64,000 nt of DNA from Streptomyces sp. ICC1 (GTDB lineage Bacteria; Actinomycetota; Actinomycetes; Streptomycetales; Streptomycetaceae). Positions 35,788 to 45,213 of the stretch are shown here, piece after piece. Made by a program: the position numbers and the translations under genes. The notes below the pieces were generated by a model, which was not told the origin of the DNA, ran no database searches, and saw only the letters and a program-made list of their open reading frames with translations. Each line of letters opens with the position of its first letter. The stretch's first letter is position 1. The stretch spans positions 3,810,267 through 3,874,266 of the forward strand of contig NZ_CP030287.1 of assembly GCF_003287935.1 (NCBI RefSeq), in the 5' to 3' direction.

Positions 35788-36692
35788 GCCCGCACCCCCG
35801 CGAAGAGGTCGCGCTCGCGCTCGCCCGCCGGGACGCCCGGCCGGCCCGCGGCCAACTCGTAGTACTCGTGGGTGAACAGCGGCTGCGCCAGGTCGTTGGA
35901 GAGCGCGAAGAAGGGCCCGTCCACCGCGATCTGGGTGGCGTGGGCGCGCATCGCGGCGGTCTTGGCGGCCACGAACGCCTGCTCGGCGGCCTCGTCCCCG
36001 CCGATCTCGGCGGTGATCCGCTCGTCGGCCACCACCCCCGGCACGTCGTCCGGTGCGGCCGGCGCCGGGAAGGGCACCTCGCTGCCGGCCTCGCGCAGCC
36101 GGGCGAAGCCCTCCTCGACGACGGAGCGCGGTACGCGGTTCCAGTAGAGCTTCTCGACCGCGTGCGGCTCGCCGAGGTCGCGGCGGTAGGCGGGCTCCGC
36201 GGCCAGTTCGGCCGCACGGGTGGCGACCCGGTGGGCCTGGATGTGGTCGGGGTGACCGTAGCCGCCGTCCGGGTCGTAGGTGACGAGGACCTGGGGGCGC
36301 AGTTCGCGGATCACCTCCACGAGGTACCCGGCGGCCTCGTCCACGTCCGCGGACCAGAAGGCGCCGGGCCGGGTGTTCTGCTCGGCGCCCATCATCCCGG
36401 AGTCCCGGAAGCGGCCGGGGCCGCCGAGGAACCGGTGGTCGGTGACGCCCAGTTCCCGCATGGCCTCGGCGAGCTCGCCGACGCGGTGGGCACCGAGGGT
36501 GTCGTCGCGGTCGGCCGCCAGGTGGGCGAGATCGGGCGGGATGACCTCGCCCTCCTCGCCGAGCGTGCAGGTCACCAACGCGACGTGGGCGCCCTCGGCC
36601 GCGTACTTGGCCATGGTGACGCCGTTGTTGATCGACTCGTCGTCCGGGTGCGCGTGCACGAGCAGGAGCCGACGGGCGGGAAGACCGTTCAT
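35784..36692 (-). CDS. mshB: Mycothiol biosynthesis deacetylase MshB
   Basis: A 302-residue zinc deacetylase (LmbE/PIG-L fold) that removes the acetyl group from GlcNAc-inositol, the second step of mycothiol synthesis. The metal motif HAHPDDES (His15, Asp18 region) and the second ligand in [11 protein letters not shown] are intact, as are [13 protein letters not shown] and [11 protein letters not shown], typical of MshB rather than of other PIG-L proteins such as mycothiol conjugate amidase. ATG start at 36692 with the standard N-terminus ([16 protein letters not shown]). It heads a coupled unit with the DUF6113-like gene and the Pro/Gly-rich gene. Mycothiol itself confirms an actinobacterial host. 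Confidence 0.95.
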   Translation of the reverse strand: MNGLPARRLLLVHAHPDDESINNGVTMAKYAAEGAHVALVTCTLGEEGEVIPPDLAHLAADRDDTLGAHRVGELAEAMRELGVTDHRFLGGPGRFRDSGMMGAEQNTRPGAFWSADVDEAAGYLVEVIRELRPQVLVTYDPDGGYGHPDHIQAHRVATRAAELAAEPAYRRDLGEPHAVEKLYWNRVPRSVVEEGFARLREAGSEVPFPAPAAPDDVPGVVADERITAEIGGDEAAEQAFVAAKTAAMRAHATQIAVDGPFFALSNDLAQPLFTHEYYELAAGRPGVPAGERERDLFAGVRA

Positions 36693-36773
36693 GGGGGCAA
36701 GAGTACGAGGAGCGGCGCCCGGAGCCCCACAAGGCCTCGCCCGGGCGCCCGGCGGACGCCGCGGGGCGTCCGC

Positions 36774-36968
36774 TCAGAGCTTGAGGCCGCTGATCATGCT
36801 GGCCACGTTGGAGGTGAGCTGGGAGAGCGTCGGGGCCACGGTCGAGCTCGCCAGGTAGAAGCCGAGCAACACGCAGACCACCGCGTGACCCGTCTTCAGG
36901 CCCGACCTCCGGACCAGCAGGAAGACGACGATCGCCAGCAGCACCACGGCCGAGATCGATAGGGCCAC
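36774..36968 (-). CDS. Small membrane protein (64 aa)
   Basis: A 64-residue protein with two hydrophobic segments: LSISAVVLLAIVVFLLVRR at the N-terminus and AVVCVLLGFYLASSTVAPTL after a short GLKTGHA loop, ending SMISGLKL. High G/C third positions and a ribosome site (gaggtg) support it as a gene. Small two-helix proteins of this kind with an RRSGLKTGHA linker recur in Streptomyces, without known function. It lies alone between mshB and the terminator of the downstream ABC operon. Confidence 0.6.
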   Translation of the reverse strand: MALSISAVVLLAIVVFLLVRRSGLKTGHAVVCVLLGFYLASSTVAPTLSQLTSNVASMISGLKL

Positions 36969-37315
36969 GGCGTTTCACCTCCACGTCGAGCGGACATCGG
37001 TACGCGTACTCGCGACTCCGTGCACGGCAGAGTCATACCCACCGTCCGCTACGGATCATAACTATCCGTGCCAGCGCATCGATCGATTCCGGCAGCACGA
37101 GGGGCGCACGCCGCGCATGCCCGGGGTCACAGGAAGGCCGGCCGGGGAGTCTGTACGCCTCCCCGGCCGGCTGTCGGCACCCGCACGGCCGCACACAGCC
37201 CAGGCTGCCCGGCCCATATCTCGGGGCAGAAACGGTCAAGTTGCCTACATGTAAACCGAGTTGTGGTGCCGAGTGCAGCTGTGGCCGGAAATCAGCGGTG
37301 GCGGGGGCTCCGGAT
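36969..37315. other. Intergenic, terminator only
   Basis: Between the small membrane gene and the 3' end of the second oligopeptide ABC operon. It contains the terminator at 37137-37171 and a catcgatcgattccg sequence (about 37078-37092) vaguely like the sugar-operator repeats; otherwise nothing. Confidence 0.5.
37137..37171 (-). terminator. Terminator of the second oligopeptide ABC operon
   Basis: A perfect 13-bp GC stem (37137-37149 with 37159-37171) and 9-base loop, about 150 bases after the last ATPase gene. Confidence 0.75.
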
Positions 37316-38386
37316 TCACTCCTTGGACAACCGGCCCGCCGCCGGCGGCGGGTCGTCCGACGGCGGGACCATGCGCTCCTCGGAGGCGAAGTGGCAGGCC
37401 GAGGGGTGGGCCGCCGGGCCGCCCGGGAGGAAGGCGGGGATCTCCAGCAGCGGGACCTCCGTCGCGCAGCGCTCCTCGGCCTTCCAGCAGCGGGTGCGGA
37501 AGCGGCAGCCCGAGGGCGGGTTGGCCGGGGAGGGGACGTCGCCGGAGAGGATGATGCGCTCGCGGCCCTCGCGGGCCAGCGGGTCGGGCACCGGGACGGC
37601 GGAGAGCAGCGCCTGGGTGTACGGGTGGGTCGGGTGGTCGTAGATCTGGCTGTCGGTGCCGATCTCGACGATCCGGCCGAGGTACATGACGCCGACCCGG
37701 TCGGAGATGTGCCGCACGATCGAGAGGTCGTGCGCGATGAACACGTAGGAGAGGCCGAACTCGTCCTGGAGGCGTTCCAGGAGGTTGATCACCTGGGCCT
37801 GGACGGAGACGTCGAGTGCGGAGACCGGCTCGTCGGCAACGATGATCTCCGGGTTGAGCGCGAGGCCGCGGGCGATGCCGATGCGCTGGCGCTGACCGCC
37901 GGAGAACTGGTGCGGGTACCGGTTGATGTACTCCGGGTTGAGGCCGACGACGTCCAGGAGCTCCTGCACCTTGCGGCGCCGGTCGCCCTTGGGCGCCGCG
38001 TCGGGGTGGATCTCGTACGGTTCGCCGATGATGTCGCCGACCGTCATGCGCGGGTTCAACGAGGTGTACGGGTCCTGGAACACCATCTGGATGTTGCGCC
38101 GGACGGCCTTGAGGGCCTTGGCCGACAGCTTGGCGAGGTCCTCGCCCTTGTACCTGATCGCACCCGCCGTGGGGCGTTCCAGGTTGACCAGCAGCTTGGC
38201 GACGGTGGACTTGCCGCAGCCCGACTCCCCCACGATGCCGAGGGTCTCGCCGGCCCGCAGGTCGAAGGAGACCCCGTCGACGGCCTTGACCGCGCCGACC
38301 TGCTTCCGGAAGAGGATCCCCTGGGTCAGCGGGTAGTGCTTGACCAGGTCGTCGACCACGAGGATGGATTCAGTGGACTCGGGCAC
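37316..38386 (-). CDS. Oligopeptide ABC transporter ATPase, OppF type (operon 2)
   Basis: A 356-residue cytoplasmic ATPase. Walker A is GESGCGKST, followed by Q-loop [19 protein letters not shown], signature [19 protein letters not shown] and Walker [20 protein letters not shown]. The C-terminal extension with [16 protein letters not shown] is the cysteine-rich region that binds a cluster in Opp/Dpp ATPases. The GTG at 38386, preceded by AAGGAG, is preferred over an upstream in-frame ATG that would overlap the previous gene by 52 bases. It is the last gene of a five-gene operon and powers uptake with the adjacent OppD-type ATPase. It shares most residues with the operon 1 counterpart. Confidence 0.93.
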   Translation of the reverse strand: MPESTESILVVDDLVKHYPLTQGILFRKQVGAVKAVDGVSFDLRAGETLGIVGESGCGKSTVAKLLVNLERPTAGAIRYKGEDLAKLSAKALKAVRRNIQMVFQDPYTSLNPRMTVGDIIGEPYEIHPDAAPKGDRRRKVQELLDVVGLNPEYINRYPHQFSGGQRQRIGIARGLALNPEIIVADEPVSALDVSVQAQVINLLERLQDEFGLSYVFIAHDLSIVRHISDRVGVMYLGRIVEIGTDSQIYDHPTHPYTQALLSAVPVPDPLAREGRERIILSGDVPSPANPPSGCRFRTRCWKAEERCATEVPLLEIPAFLPGGPAAHPSACHFASEERMVPPSDDPPPAAGRLSKE

Positions 38387-39353
38387 CGAGGCACTCCTTC
38401 CAGAAGAAGCACGCACTGGCACGGTCCGGCGCGACCTCGGCCAGCGGCGGGACCTCGGCGGCGCAGACGGCCCGGGCCATCGGGCAGCGCGGGTTGAAGG
38501 CGCAGCCGGGCGGGATGGCGAGCAGGTTGGGCGGCAGGCCCTTGATGGCGTAGAGCTCCTGGCCCTTCTGGTCCAGGCGCGGGATCGAGTCGAGCAGGCC
38601 GCGGGTGTACGGGTGCGCCGGCGCGGCGTAGATCTCGTGGACGGGGGCCGACTCGACGATCCGGCCGGCGTACATGACCGCGATCTTGTCCGCGACGTCG
38701 GCGACGACCCCGAGGTCGTGGGTGATCAGGATCAGGCCCATGTGGAGCTCGCGCTGGAGCTCCGCGAGGAGGTCCATGACCTGGGCCTGGACGGTGACGT
38801 CGAGGGCGGTGGTCGGCTCGTCCGCGATGATGAGCGAGGGTTCCAGCGCCATCGCCATGGCGATCATGATGCGCTGGCGCATGCCGCCGGAGAACTGGTG
38901 CGGGTAGTCCCCCACCCGCTCCTTGGCGGCCGGGATCTTCACCCGGTCCATCAGCTCGACGGCCTTGGCCCGGGAGTCCTTGCGGGACATCCCGCGGTGG
39001 ACCTCGTACATCTCGCCGAGCTGCGCGCCCACGCTGAGCACGGGGTTGAGGGAGGACAGGGCGTCCTGGAAGATCATGGCCATCTCGGCGCCGCGGATCT
39101 TCCTGCGCTCCTCCTCCTTCATCTTCAGCAGGTCTTTGCCCTTGAAGAGGATCTCGCCGCCCGTGATCCGGCCGGGCGGCATGTCGAGGATGCCCATGAC
39201 GGCCTGCGCGGTGACCGATTTGCCCGAGCCGGACTCGCCGAGCACGGCGAGGGTCTCGCCCTCGTCCACCGAGTAGTTGACGCCGTTGACAGCCTTGGCG
39301 ACTCCGTCGCGCGTCTTGAATTCCACGTGCAGATCGCGCACTTCGAGCAGCAT
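38370..39353 (-). CDS. Oligopeptide ABC transporter ATPase, OppD type (operon 2)
   Basis: A 327-residue ATPase of the Opp/Dpp class. Walker [18 protein letters not shown]-loop [17 protein letters not shown], signature [20 protein letters not shown], Walker [22 protein letters not shown]-loop [18 protein letters not shown]. The C-terminal [16 protein letters not shown] carries the cysteine cluster motif. It hydrolyses ATP to import peptides together with the OppF-type partner, whose start it overlaps by 17 bases. Twelve bases separate it from the upstream permease gene. Confidence 0.93.
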   Translation of the reverse strand: MLLEVRDLHVEFKTRDGVAKAVNGVNYSVDEGETLAVLGESGSGKSVTAQAVMGILDMPPGRITGGEILFKGKDLLKMKEEERRKIRGAEMAMIFQDALSSLNPVLSVGAQLGEMYEVHRGMSRKDSRAKAVELMDRVKIPAAKERVGDYPHQFSGGMRQRIMIAMAMALEPSLIIADEPTTALDVTVQAQVMDLLAELQRELHMGLILITHDLGVVADVADKIAVMYAGRIVESAPVHEIYAAPAHPYTRGLLDSIPRLDQKGQELYAIKGLPPNLLAIPPGCAFNPRCPMARAVCAAEVPPLAEVAPDRASACFFWKECLGARVH

Positions 39354-39365
39354 GTGCGGGGCTCC

Positions 39366-40376
39366 TCAGCGCAGCTTGGGGTCGAGGGCGTCGCGCACCG
39401 CGTCGCCGAGCATGATGAACGCGAGCACGGTCACGCTGAGCGCGCCCGCCGGGTAGAGCAGCATGTGCGGGGCGTTGCGGATCTGGGAGGCGGCGTTGGA
39501 GATGTCGATGCCCCAGGAGACGGTCGGCGGGCGCAGGCCCACGCCGAGGAACGACAGGGTGGCTTCCAGGGCGATGTAGGTGCCGAGCGCGATGGTGGCG
39601 ACGACGATGACGGGCGCGATCGCGTTGGGCGCCACGTGCCGCAGCAGCATCCGGGCGTTGCCGGCGCCGAGCGCCCGCGCGGCCTGGACGTAGTCGTTCT
39701 GCTTGGCGGTGATGACCGAGCCGCGGGCGATGCGGGCCAGTTGGGGCCAGCCCAGCAGCACGATGAAGCCGACGACCGGCCAGACGGTGGTGCTGGTGAC
39801 GACGGACAGGAAGACCAGGCCGCCGAGGACGACGGGGATGCCGAAGAAGATGTCGGCGACCCGGGAGAGCAGGGAGTCGCCCCAGCCGCCGAAGAACCCG
39901 GCGAGCCCGCCGAGCGCGGAGCCGAGGAGGGCCGCGCCGAGGGTGGCGCAGATGCCCACGGTGATGGAGGCGCGGGCCCCGTAGACGGTACGGGTGTAGA
40001 CGTCGCAGCCCTGGGTGTCGTAGCCGAAGGGGTGGCCCGGGGAGGAGCCCTGCTGCGATGTGGACAGGTCGCACTGGAGCGGGTCGCCGCTCGCGATGAG
40101 CTGGGGCCAGATCGAGATGACCACCAGGAAGAGGATCAGCAGCGAGGAGGCGATGAAGACGGGGTTGCGGCGCAGCTGGTGCCAGGCGTCGGACCACAGG
40201 GACCGGGCCTTCTCCTGCGGTCCCGCGGGGCCCGGCGTGCCGAGCTCCTTCTCCAGGCTCTCGGCCTCCTCCAGGGCGAGATCCATGGCCCCGCCCTGGC
40301 CGGTGGGGGCGACGGACTCGTGGGCGCCGGGTCGCAGCGGATCGTAGGCGGCGCGCTCGGGATCGGGCTCAGGCAT
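39366..40376 (-). CDS. Oligopeptide ABC transporter permease, OppC type (operon 2)
   Basis: A 336-residue inner-membrane permease. A cytoplasmic leader of about 70 residues precedes TM1 (FIASSLLILFLVVISIWPQL), then the OppC transport domain with the EAA-type loop ARALGAGNARMLLRHVAPNA, which contacts the ATPases, and the end LSVTVLAFIMLGDAVRDALD. A loop contains DPLQCDLSTSQQGSSPGHPF. Its start overlaps the preceding permease gene by eight bases, so the pair is coupled. Confidence 0.92.
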   Translation of the reverse strand: MPEPDPERAAYDPLRPGAHESVAPTGQGGAMDLALEEAESLEKELGTPGPAGPQEKARSLWSDAWHQLRRNPVFIASSLLILFLVVISIWPQLIASGDPLQCDLSTSQQGSSPGHPFGYDTQGCDVYTRTVYGARASITVGICATLGAALLGSALGGLAGFFGGWGDSLLSRVADIFFGIPVVLGGLVFLSVVTSTTVWPVVGFIVLLGWPQLARIARGSVITAKQNDYVQAARALGAGNARMLLRHVAPNAIAPVIVVATIALGTYIALEATLSFLGVGLRPPTVSWGIDISNAASQIRNAPHMLLYPAGALSVTVLAFIMLGDAVRDALDPKLR

Positions 40377-41292
40377 AACGGATCCTCGGGTCCAGGACCG
40401 CGTAGAGCAGGTCGACGAGCAGGTTCGCCAGCAGGAAGACGATGACGAGGATGGTCACGAAGCCGACGACCGTCGGGGAGTTGTTGCGCAGGATGCCCTG
40501 GTAGAGCTGGTAGCCGACCCCGTGGATGTTGAAGATCCGCTCGGTGACGATGGCGCCGCCCATCAGGGCGCCGATGTCGGTGCCGATGAAGGTGACGACG
40601 GGGATCAGCGAGTTGCGCAGCAGGTGGCGGGTGATGACGCGGCGCCGGGGCAGGCCCTTGGCCACGGCGGTGCGCACGTAGTCGGCCTTGACGTTCTCGG
40701 CGATGGACGTGCGGGTCAGCCGGGTGACGTAGGCGAGGGAGACCAGTGCGAGGACGATGCCGGGCAGGATCAGCTCGCTGAAGGGGGCGTCCGGGGAGAC
40801 CGTGGGCCGCACCCAGCCCCATTTGACGCCGAAGAGGAACTGGAGCAGGTAGCCGGTCACGAAGGTCGGCACGGAGATCACGACGAGGGTGAGCACGAGC
40901 ACGCCGCTGTCGATGGACTTGCCGCGCTTGAGGCCGCTGATCACGCCGAGGCTGATGCCGACGACGATCTCGATGGCGATCGCGACGATCGTCAGGCGCA
41001 GGGTCACGGGGAACGCCGCGGCCATCAGCTCGGTGACCTTCTGGCCGTTGAAGGCGGTGCCGAAGTCGCCCTGGAAGATCTGGCCCATGTAGTGCAGGTA
41101 CTGCTTCCACAGGGGCTGGTCGAGGTAGAGGTCCTTGCGGATGCGCGCGGCGGTGGCCGGGTCGGGGGCCTTGTCTCCGAAGAGGGCGGCGACCGGGTCA
41201 CCGAGCGCGTACACCATGAAGAAGATCAGGAACGTGCTGCCGATGAACACGGGGATCATCTGGAGCAGTCGCCGGATCACATAACGTCCCAT
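40369..41292 (-). CDS. Oligopeptide ABC transporter permease, OppB type (operon 2)
   Basis: A 307-residue inner-membrane permease with six TM helices. The N-terminus MGRYVIRRLLQMIPVFIGST is characteristic of OppB/DppB, and the ATPase-contact loop reads RTAVAKGLPRRRVITRHLLR. The end is LLYAVLDPRIRYA. It follows the binding-protein gene by 31 bases and overlaps the OppC-type gene by eight, so subunits are made in a coupled series. Confidence 0.92.
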   Translation of the reverse strand: MGRYVIRRLLQMIPVFIGSTFLIFFMVYALGDPVAALFGDKAPDPATAARIRKDLYLDQPLWKQYLHYMGQIFQGDFGTAFNGQKVTELMAAAFPVTLRLTIVAIAIEIVVGISLGVISGLKRGKSIDSGVLVLTLVVISVPTFVTGYLLQFLFGVKWGWVRPTVSPDAPFSELILPGIVLALVSLAYVTRLTRTSIAENVKADYVRTAVAKGLPRRRVITRHLLRNSLIPVVTFIGTDIGALMGGAIVTERIFNIHGVGYQLYQGILRNNSPTVVGFVTILVIVFLLANLLVDLLYAVLDPRIRYA

Positions 41293-41323
41293 GGACTGCT
41301 CCAGGATCGATCCGCGAGAAGGG

Positions 41324-42952
41324 TCAGCTGACCTTGATCTGGTCGTAGACGGGGACGCTGAACTGGTTGAGCGCCACGTCCGAGATGCGCTCCGAGTGGC
41401 CGGCGCTGCCGTTCTGGTACCAGAGCGGGATCGACGGCATCTGCGCGGCGAGGATCTTCTGCGACTCCTGGAACTTGGCCGTCGCCTTGGCCGCGTCGCT
41501 CTCCCGGTTGGCCTCGTCGATGAGCTTGTCGAACTCCGGGTTGCTGAACTTGCCGTAGTTCGAGGAGGCGCCGGTGTAGTAGAGCGGCTCCAGGAAGTTC
41601 TGGATCAGCGGGTAGTCGGCCTGCCAGCCGGAGCGGAAGGGGCCGGTCAGCTTGAAGCTGCTCTGCTGGTTCCTGAAGTCGGCGAAGGTGCCGATGGGGT
41701 TGACCGTGCAGACCGGGCCCTCGCCCAGCGCGTTGTTGACGCTGTTGCAGACGGCGTCCATCCAGTCGCGGTGCGAGCCGGTGTCCACGTTGGACGTCAG
41801 CGTGACCTTGCCGCCGGGCAGTCCGCCGGCCTCCTGGATGAGCTTCTTGGCCTCGGTCGGGTTGAAGGAGCAGGCCTCGCCGCAGGCGGTGGCGGAGAAG
41901 CCGCCCTTGTCGCCGAGGGCCGGGGAGGTCCAGTCCTTGGCCGGGGTGCGGGTCTCCTTGAAGATCTGCTTGGTGATCTCGTCGCGGTTGATCGCCATCG
42001 AGATGCCGCGGCGGACCTTCTCCATGCCCTCCTTGTTCCACTGCGGGTCGTACAGCGGGAAGGTGAGGGTCTGGATGATGAGGGCCGGCTGGTTGATGTA
42101 GCGGTCGCCGAGGTCGTTCGCGACGTTCTTGAGCTGCTGCGCCGGGATGTCGTCGACCAGGTCGAGGTTGCCCGAGATCAGGTCGGTGTAGGCGGTGTTG
42201 TTGTCGGTGTAGACCTTCAGGTCCACGCCGCCGTTGACCGCCTTGTCCGCACCCGTGTAGGCGTCCCACTTGCGCAGCTTCATGCCCGTGCCCTTGGTGT
42301 ACGAGTCCACCGTGTACGGGCCGTTGCCGACGGGCTTCTTCAGCCAGCCCTCGTGGTCGGTGAAGAAGGCCTTGGGCAGCGGGGAGAACGCCTGGTAGCC
42401 GAGGGTCTCGGGCCAGGTGGAGAACTTCTCCTTGAGGGCGACCGTGAAGGTCTTGGGGTCCTTGACCACCAGGCCGGACATGGTCTTGGACTTGGGGTCG
42501 CCCGTCGCGGGGTGCACGTCCGCGTAGCCGACGATGTCGGAGAAGAAGGGCGAGTTGTTCTGCTTCTTGGTGACGTCCGCGCCGTAGTTCCAGGCGTCCA
42601 CGAAGGACTGGGCGGTGACGGGCTCGTCGTTGCTGAACTTCCAGCCGTCCTTCAGCGTGATCGTGAAGTTCTGGCTGTCGGTGGTCTCGATCTTCTCGGC
42701 GAGCATGTTGTTGGCCTCGCCGGTCTTCGGGTCGTAGCGCTTCAGACCCCGGAAGAGCATGTCGAGGACCTTGCCGCCCTGTACCTCGTTGGTGTTGGCG
42801 GGCTCCAGCGGGTTCTGCGGGTCACCCCACGAGGAGCTGACGATGCCCGTCTCGCCGCCTCCGCCGCTGTCGCTTCCGCCGCCGCAGGCCGTCGCCGCGA
42901 GGGCGACGGCCACCGCACAAGCGGCCCACTTGGCGTGGGTGGCTCCGCGCAT
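41324..42952 (-). CDS. Oligopeptide-binding lipoprotein (SBP family 5, operon 2)
   Basis: A 542-residue solute-binding lipoprotein. The signal ends in a lipobox (LAATACGGG), giving an acyl-anchored protein outside the membrane. The family 5 signature region reads RGLKRYDPKTGEANNMLAEK, and the fold ends WYQNGSAGHSERISDVALNQ. It delivers peptides to the two permeases encoded next. The ATG at 42952 follows TAGGAGG at six bases and begins the signal (MRGATHAKWAACAVAV), so it is preferred over the upstream in-frame ATG. The gene heads the second of two tandem operons; BldKB and its paralogue in S. coelicolor have this layout, but which is the orthologue cannot be settled from here. Confidence 0.9.
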   Translation of the reverse strand: MRGATHAKWAACAVAVALAATACGGGSDSGGGGETGIVSSSWGDPQNPLEPANTNEVQGGKVLDMLFRGLKRYDPKTGEANNMLAEKIETTDSQNFTITLKDGWKFSNDEPVTAQSFVDAWNYGADVTKKQNNSPFFSDIVGYADVHPATGDPKSKTMSGLVVKDPKTFTVALKEKFSTWPETLGYQAFSPLPKAFFTDHEGWLKKPVGNGPYTVDSYTKGTGMKLRKWDAYTGADKAVNGGVDLKVYTDNNTAYTDLISGNLDLVDDIPAQQLKNVANDLGDRYINQPALIIQTLTFPLYDPQWNKEGMEKVRRGISMAINRDEITKQIFKETRTPAKDWTSPALGDKGGFSATACGEACSFNPTEAKKLIQEAGGLPGGKVTLTSNVDTGSHRDWMDAVCNSVNNALGEGPVCTVNPIGTFADFRNQQSSFKLTGPFRSGWQADYPLIQNFLEPLYYTGASSNYGKFSNPEFDKLIDEANRESDAAKATAKFQESQKILAAQMPSIPLWYQNGSAGHSERISDVALNQFSVPVYDQIKVS

Positions 42953-43113
42953 GGAGTGCCTCCTACTGGATCCCAAGACTCACTTAGGGCCCAATGTCAC
43001 CCTATGTGGGGTCCCGCACACTCCTGGTTGGACCGATTGCACCCTCGCGTCCCCCGCCTGTCACCCCTGCGAGTGCAATGTTGCGCCGGGTCCGCCCCGG
43101 CGGGCCTCCCCGG

Positions 43114-44037
43114 TCACAGCGCCAGCTCCCAGGTGACCACGGCGTAGTGCAGCGCCATGCCGTGCGCCTCGTACAGCGCGAGTGCTCCGGTCTCGTTGGC
43201 GGTGTCCACGCCGAGGCCCACCGTGGAGCGGCCGCGCGCCGCGTAGGCGGCGAAGCCGTGGCGCAGCAGGTGGCCGCCGACGCCCCGGCCGCGCGCCTCC
43301 CGGCGTACGCCGAGGTGACTGACCCAGCCCATGCTGGTGCGGTCGTCGCGGGTCAGCAGGACCCCTACGTCGCCCAGCGCGGGCAGGCTCGCGATCCACA
43401 CCAGCGACCAGTCGAGGCCGCGGCCGTCGATGTGGTCCAGCCAGGGCTCGTACGGGCGGTCCACGTGGCCGAAGTGCTCGGCGAAGGTCTCCTCGATCAG
43501 GGTGTGGGCGCGGCGCCGCTCCGCCTCGTCCCCGTCGCAGGAGCGCAGGGTGAGCCCGCCGGGCGGGGCGGGCGGCGCCTGGTCCGGCTCCAGGGCGCGG
43601 GTCATCACCTGGTAGCGGCGCACGGTGCGGTAGCCGCGGCCGGGCAGCAGGTCGGCGTCGAGGGTGGACTCGACGTTGAGCTGGATGCGCAGGGAGGCGC
43701 GGGGCGCGCCGGCGGCGAGCTCGCGGGCCCGGACCTCCGTCAGCTCCAGCAGCCGGACGGCGGCCGCGCGGTGGCCCGGCAGGGCGTAGTGCTCGGCGTC
43801 GACGCGGCCGGGGCCCGAGTCCGCCCACACCAGGGCGTAGGCGACGAGCCGGCCGCCCTCGAAGGCGAGCCAGGAGTCGCGCGCGAGGTCGACGTCGGGG
43901 TGGTTCAGGTCGGCCTCGACGGCGGCGAGGTCGGTTTCCGGGCGGCCGATCTCGATCAGGTCGACGGCGTTGAGGAGACCGCAGATGGCCTCGGCGTCCG
44001 AGGGCCCGGCGGGCCGCGTGGTCAGCAGGTCGCTCAT
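43114..44037 (-). CDS. Tandem GNAT acetyltransferase
   Basis: A 307-residue cytoplasmic protein with two GNAT folds. The N-terminal one (about 1-150) is degenerate; the C-terminal one carries the acetyl-CoA loop LGVRREARGRGVGGHLLRHG followed by TANETGALALYEAHGM, the usual beta-strand 6 region. The layout resembles mycothiol synthase MshD, but the motifs are not close enough to name it. ATG at 44037 follows GAGAG. It lies between the two ABC operons on the same strand and is bounded upstream by the operon 1 terminator, so it has its own promoter or reads through. Confidence 0.8.
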   Translation of the reverse strand: MSDLLTTRPAGPSDAEAICGLLNAVDLIEIGRPETDLAAVEADLNHPDVDLARDSWLAFEGGRLVAYALVWADSGPGRVDAEHYALPGHRAAAVRLLELTEVRARELAAGAPRASLRIQLNVESTLDADLLPGRGYRTVRRYQVMTRALEPDQAPPAPPGGLTLRSCDGDEAERRRAHTLIEETFAEHFGHVDRPYEPWLDHIDGRGLDWSLVWIASLPALGDVGVLLTRDDRTSMGWVSHLGVRREARGRGVGGHLLRHGFAAYAARGRSTVGLGVDTANETGALALYEAHGMALHYAVVTWELAL

Positions 44038-44097
44038 CGGACCACTCTCGGAGAGACGGGGGCGGGCCCGCAACCGGCTTTCCCCGCGCGGCGCACG

Positions 44098-44141
44098 CGA
44101 AGGCGCCCGGTACCGGGGTGATCCGGTACCGGGCGCCTTCG
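44098..44141 (-). terminator. Terminator of oligopeptide ABC operon 1
   Basis: A perfect 19-bp stem (44098-44116 with 44123-44141) closing on six bases. It lies about 20 bases after the operon 1 OppF-type stop codon and before the GNAT gene. Confidence 0.9.
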
Positions 44142-44160
44142 GTGCTTCGTCCGCGGGAGG

Positions 44161-45213
44161 TCAGACGGCCAGAACGGCCTTCTCCTCCGCGAAGTGGCAC
44201 GCCGACTCGTGCGCGGCCAGGGACTTCACGCCCTGGAAGCGCTCCGGGATCGCGAGCAGCGGCTCCTCCACGGAGCACTTCTCCTCGGCCTTCCAGCAGC
44301 GGGTGCGGAAACGGCAGCCCGACGGCGGGTTGGCGGGCGACGGGACGTCACCGGTGAGGATGATCCGGTCGCGGTGCGCGCGGGCCTCCGGGTCCGGCAC
44401 CGGCACCGCGGAGAGCAGTGCCTGCGTGTACGGGTGCGTCGGGTGCTCGTAGATCTGCTCGTCCGTACCGATCTCGGCCATCTTGCCGAGGTACATGACG
44501 CCGACGCGGTCCGAGATGTGCCGGACGATCGAGAGGTCGTGCGCGATGAAGATGTAGGAGAGGTTGAACTCCTCCTGCAGCTTCTCCATCAGGTTGATGA
44601 CCTGGGCCTGCACCGACACGTCGAGCGCGGAGACCGGCTCGTCGCAGATGATGATCTCCGGGTTGAGCGCGAGGCCGCGGGCGATGCCGATGCGCTGGCG
44701 CTGGCCGCCGGAGAACTGGTGCGGGTACCGGTTGATGTACTCCGGGTTGAGGCCCACGACGTCCAGGAGCTCCTGGACCTTCCGCCGCCGGTCGCCCTTG
44801 GGGGCCACCTCGGGGTGGATGTCGTAGGTCTCGCCGATGATGTCGCCGACCGTCATGCGCGGGTTCAGCGAGGTGTACGGGTCCTGGAACACCATCTGGA
44901 TGTTGCGGCGCACGGCCTTCAGGGCGCGGCCGGACAGCTTGGTGATGTCCTGGCCCTTGTAGAAGACCTCGCCGGCGGTGGCGCGCTCCAGGTTCATCAG
45001 CAGCTTGGCGACGGTGGACTTGCCGCAGCCGGACTCGCCGACGATGCCGAGGGTCTCGCCCCGGTACAGGTCGAAGGAGATGCCGTCGACGGCCTTGACC
45101 GCGCCGACCTGCCTCTTGAACAGGATGCCCTGGGTCAGCGGGAAGTGCTTGACCAGGCCCCGCACCTGGAGGATCGGCTCGCGCTCGGGGGCGTTCTTGG
45201 TGAGCTCAGCCAT
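44161..45213 (-). CDS. Oligopeptide ABC transporter ATPase, OppF type (operon 1, BldK-like)
   Basis: A 350-residue ATPase with Walker [11 protein letters not shown]-loop [19 protein letters not shown], signature [19 protein letters not shown], Walker [20 protein letters not shown] and the C-terminal [16 protein letters not shown] cysteine motif. ATG at 45213 is preceded by AAGGAG. It overlaps the OppD-type gene by eight bases. By position between typA and mshB and by the duplicated layout, the locus corresponds to the bldK region of S. coelicolor, where peptide import triggers aerial growth; orthology is inferred, not shown. Confidence 0.93.
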   Translation of the reverse strand: MAELTKNAPEREPILQVRGLVKHFPLTQGILFKRQVGAVKAVDGISFDLYRGETLGIVGESGCGKSTVAKLLMNLERATAGEVFYKGQDITKLSGRALKAVRRNIQMVFQDPYTSLNPRMTVGDIIGETYDIHPEVAPKGDRRRKVQELLDVVGLNPEYINRYPHQFSGGQRQRIGIARGLALNPEIIICDEPVSALDVSVQAQVINLMEKLQEEFNLSYIFIAHDLSIVRHISDRVGVMYLGKMAEIGTDEQIYEHPTHPYTQALLSAVPVPDPEARAHRDRIILTGDVPSPANPPSGCRFRTRCWKAEEKCSVEEPLLAIPERFQGVKSLAAHESACHFAEEKAVLAV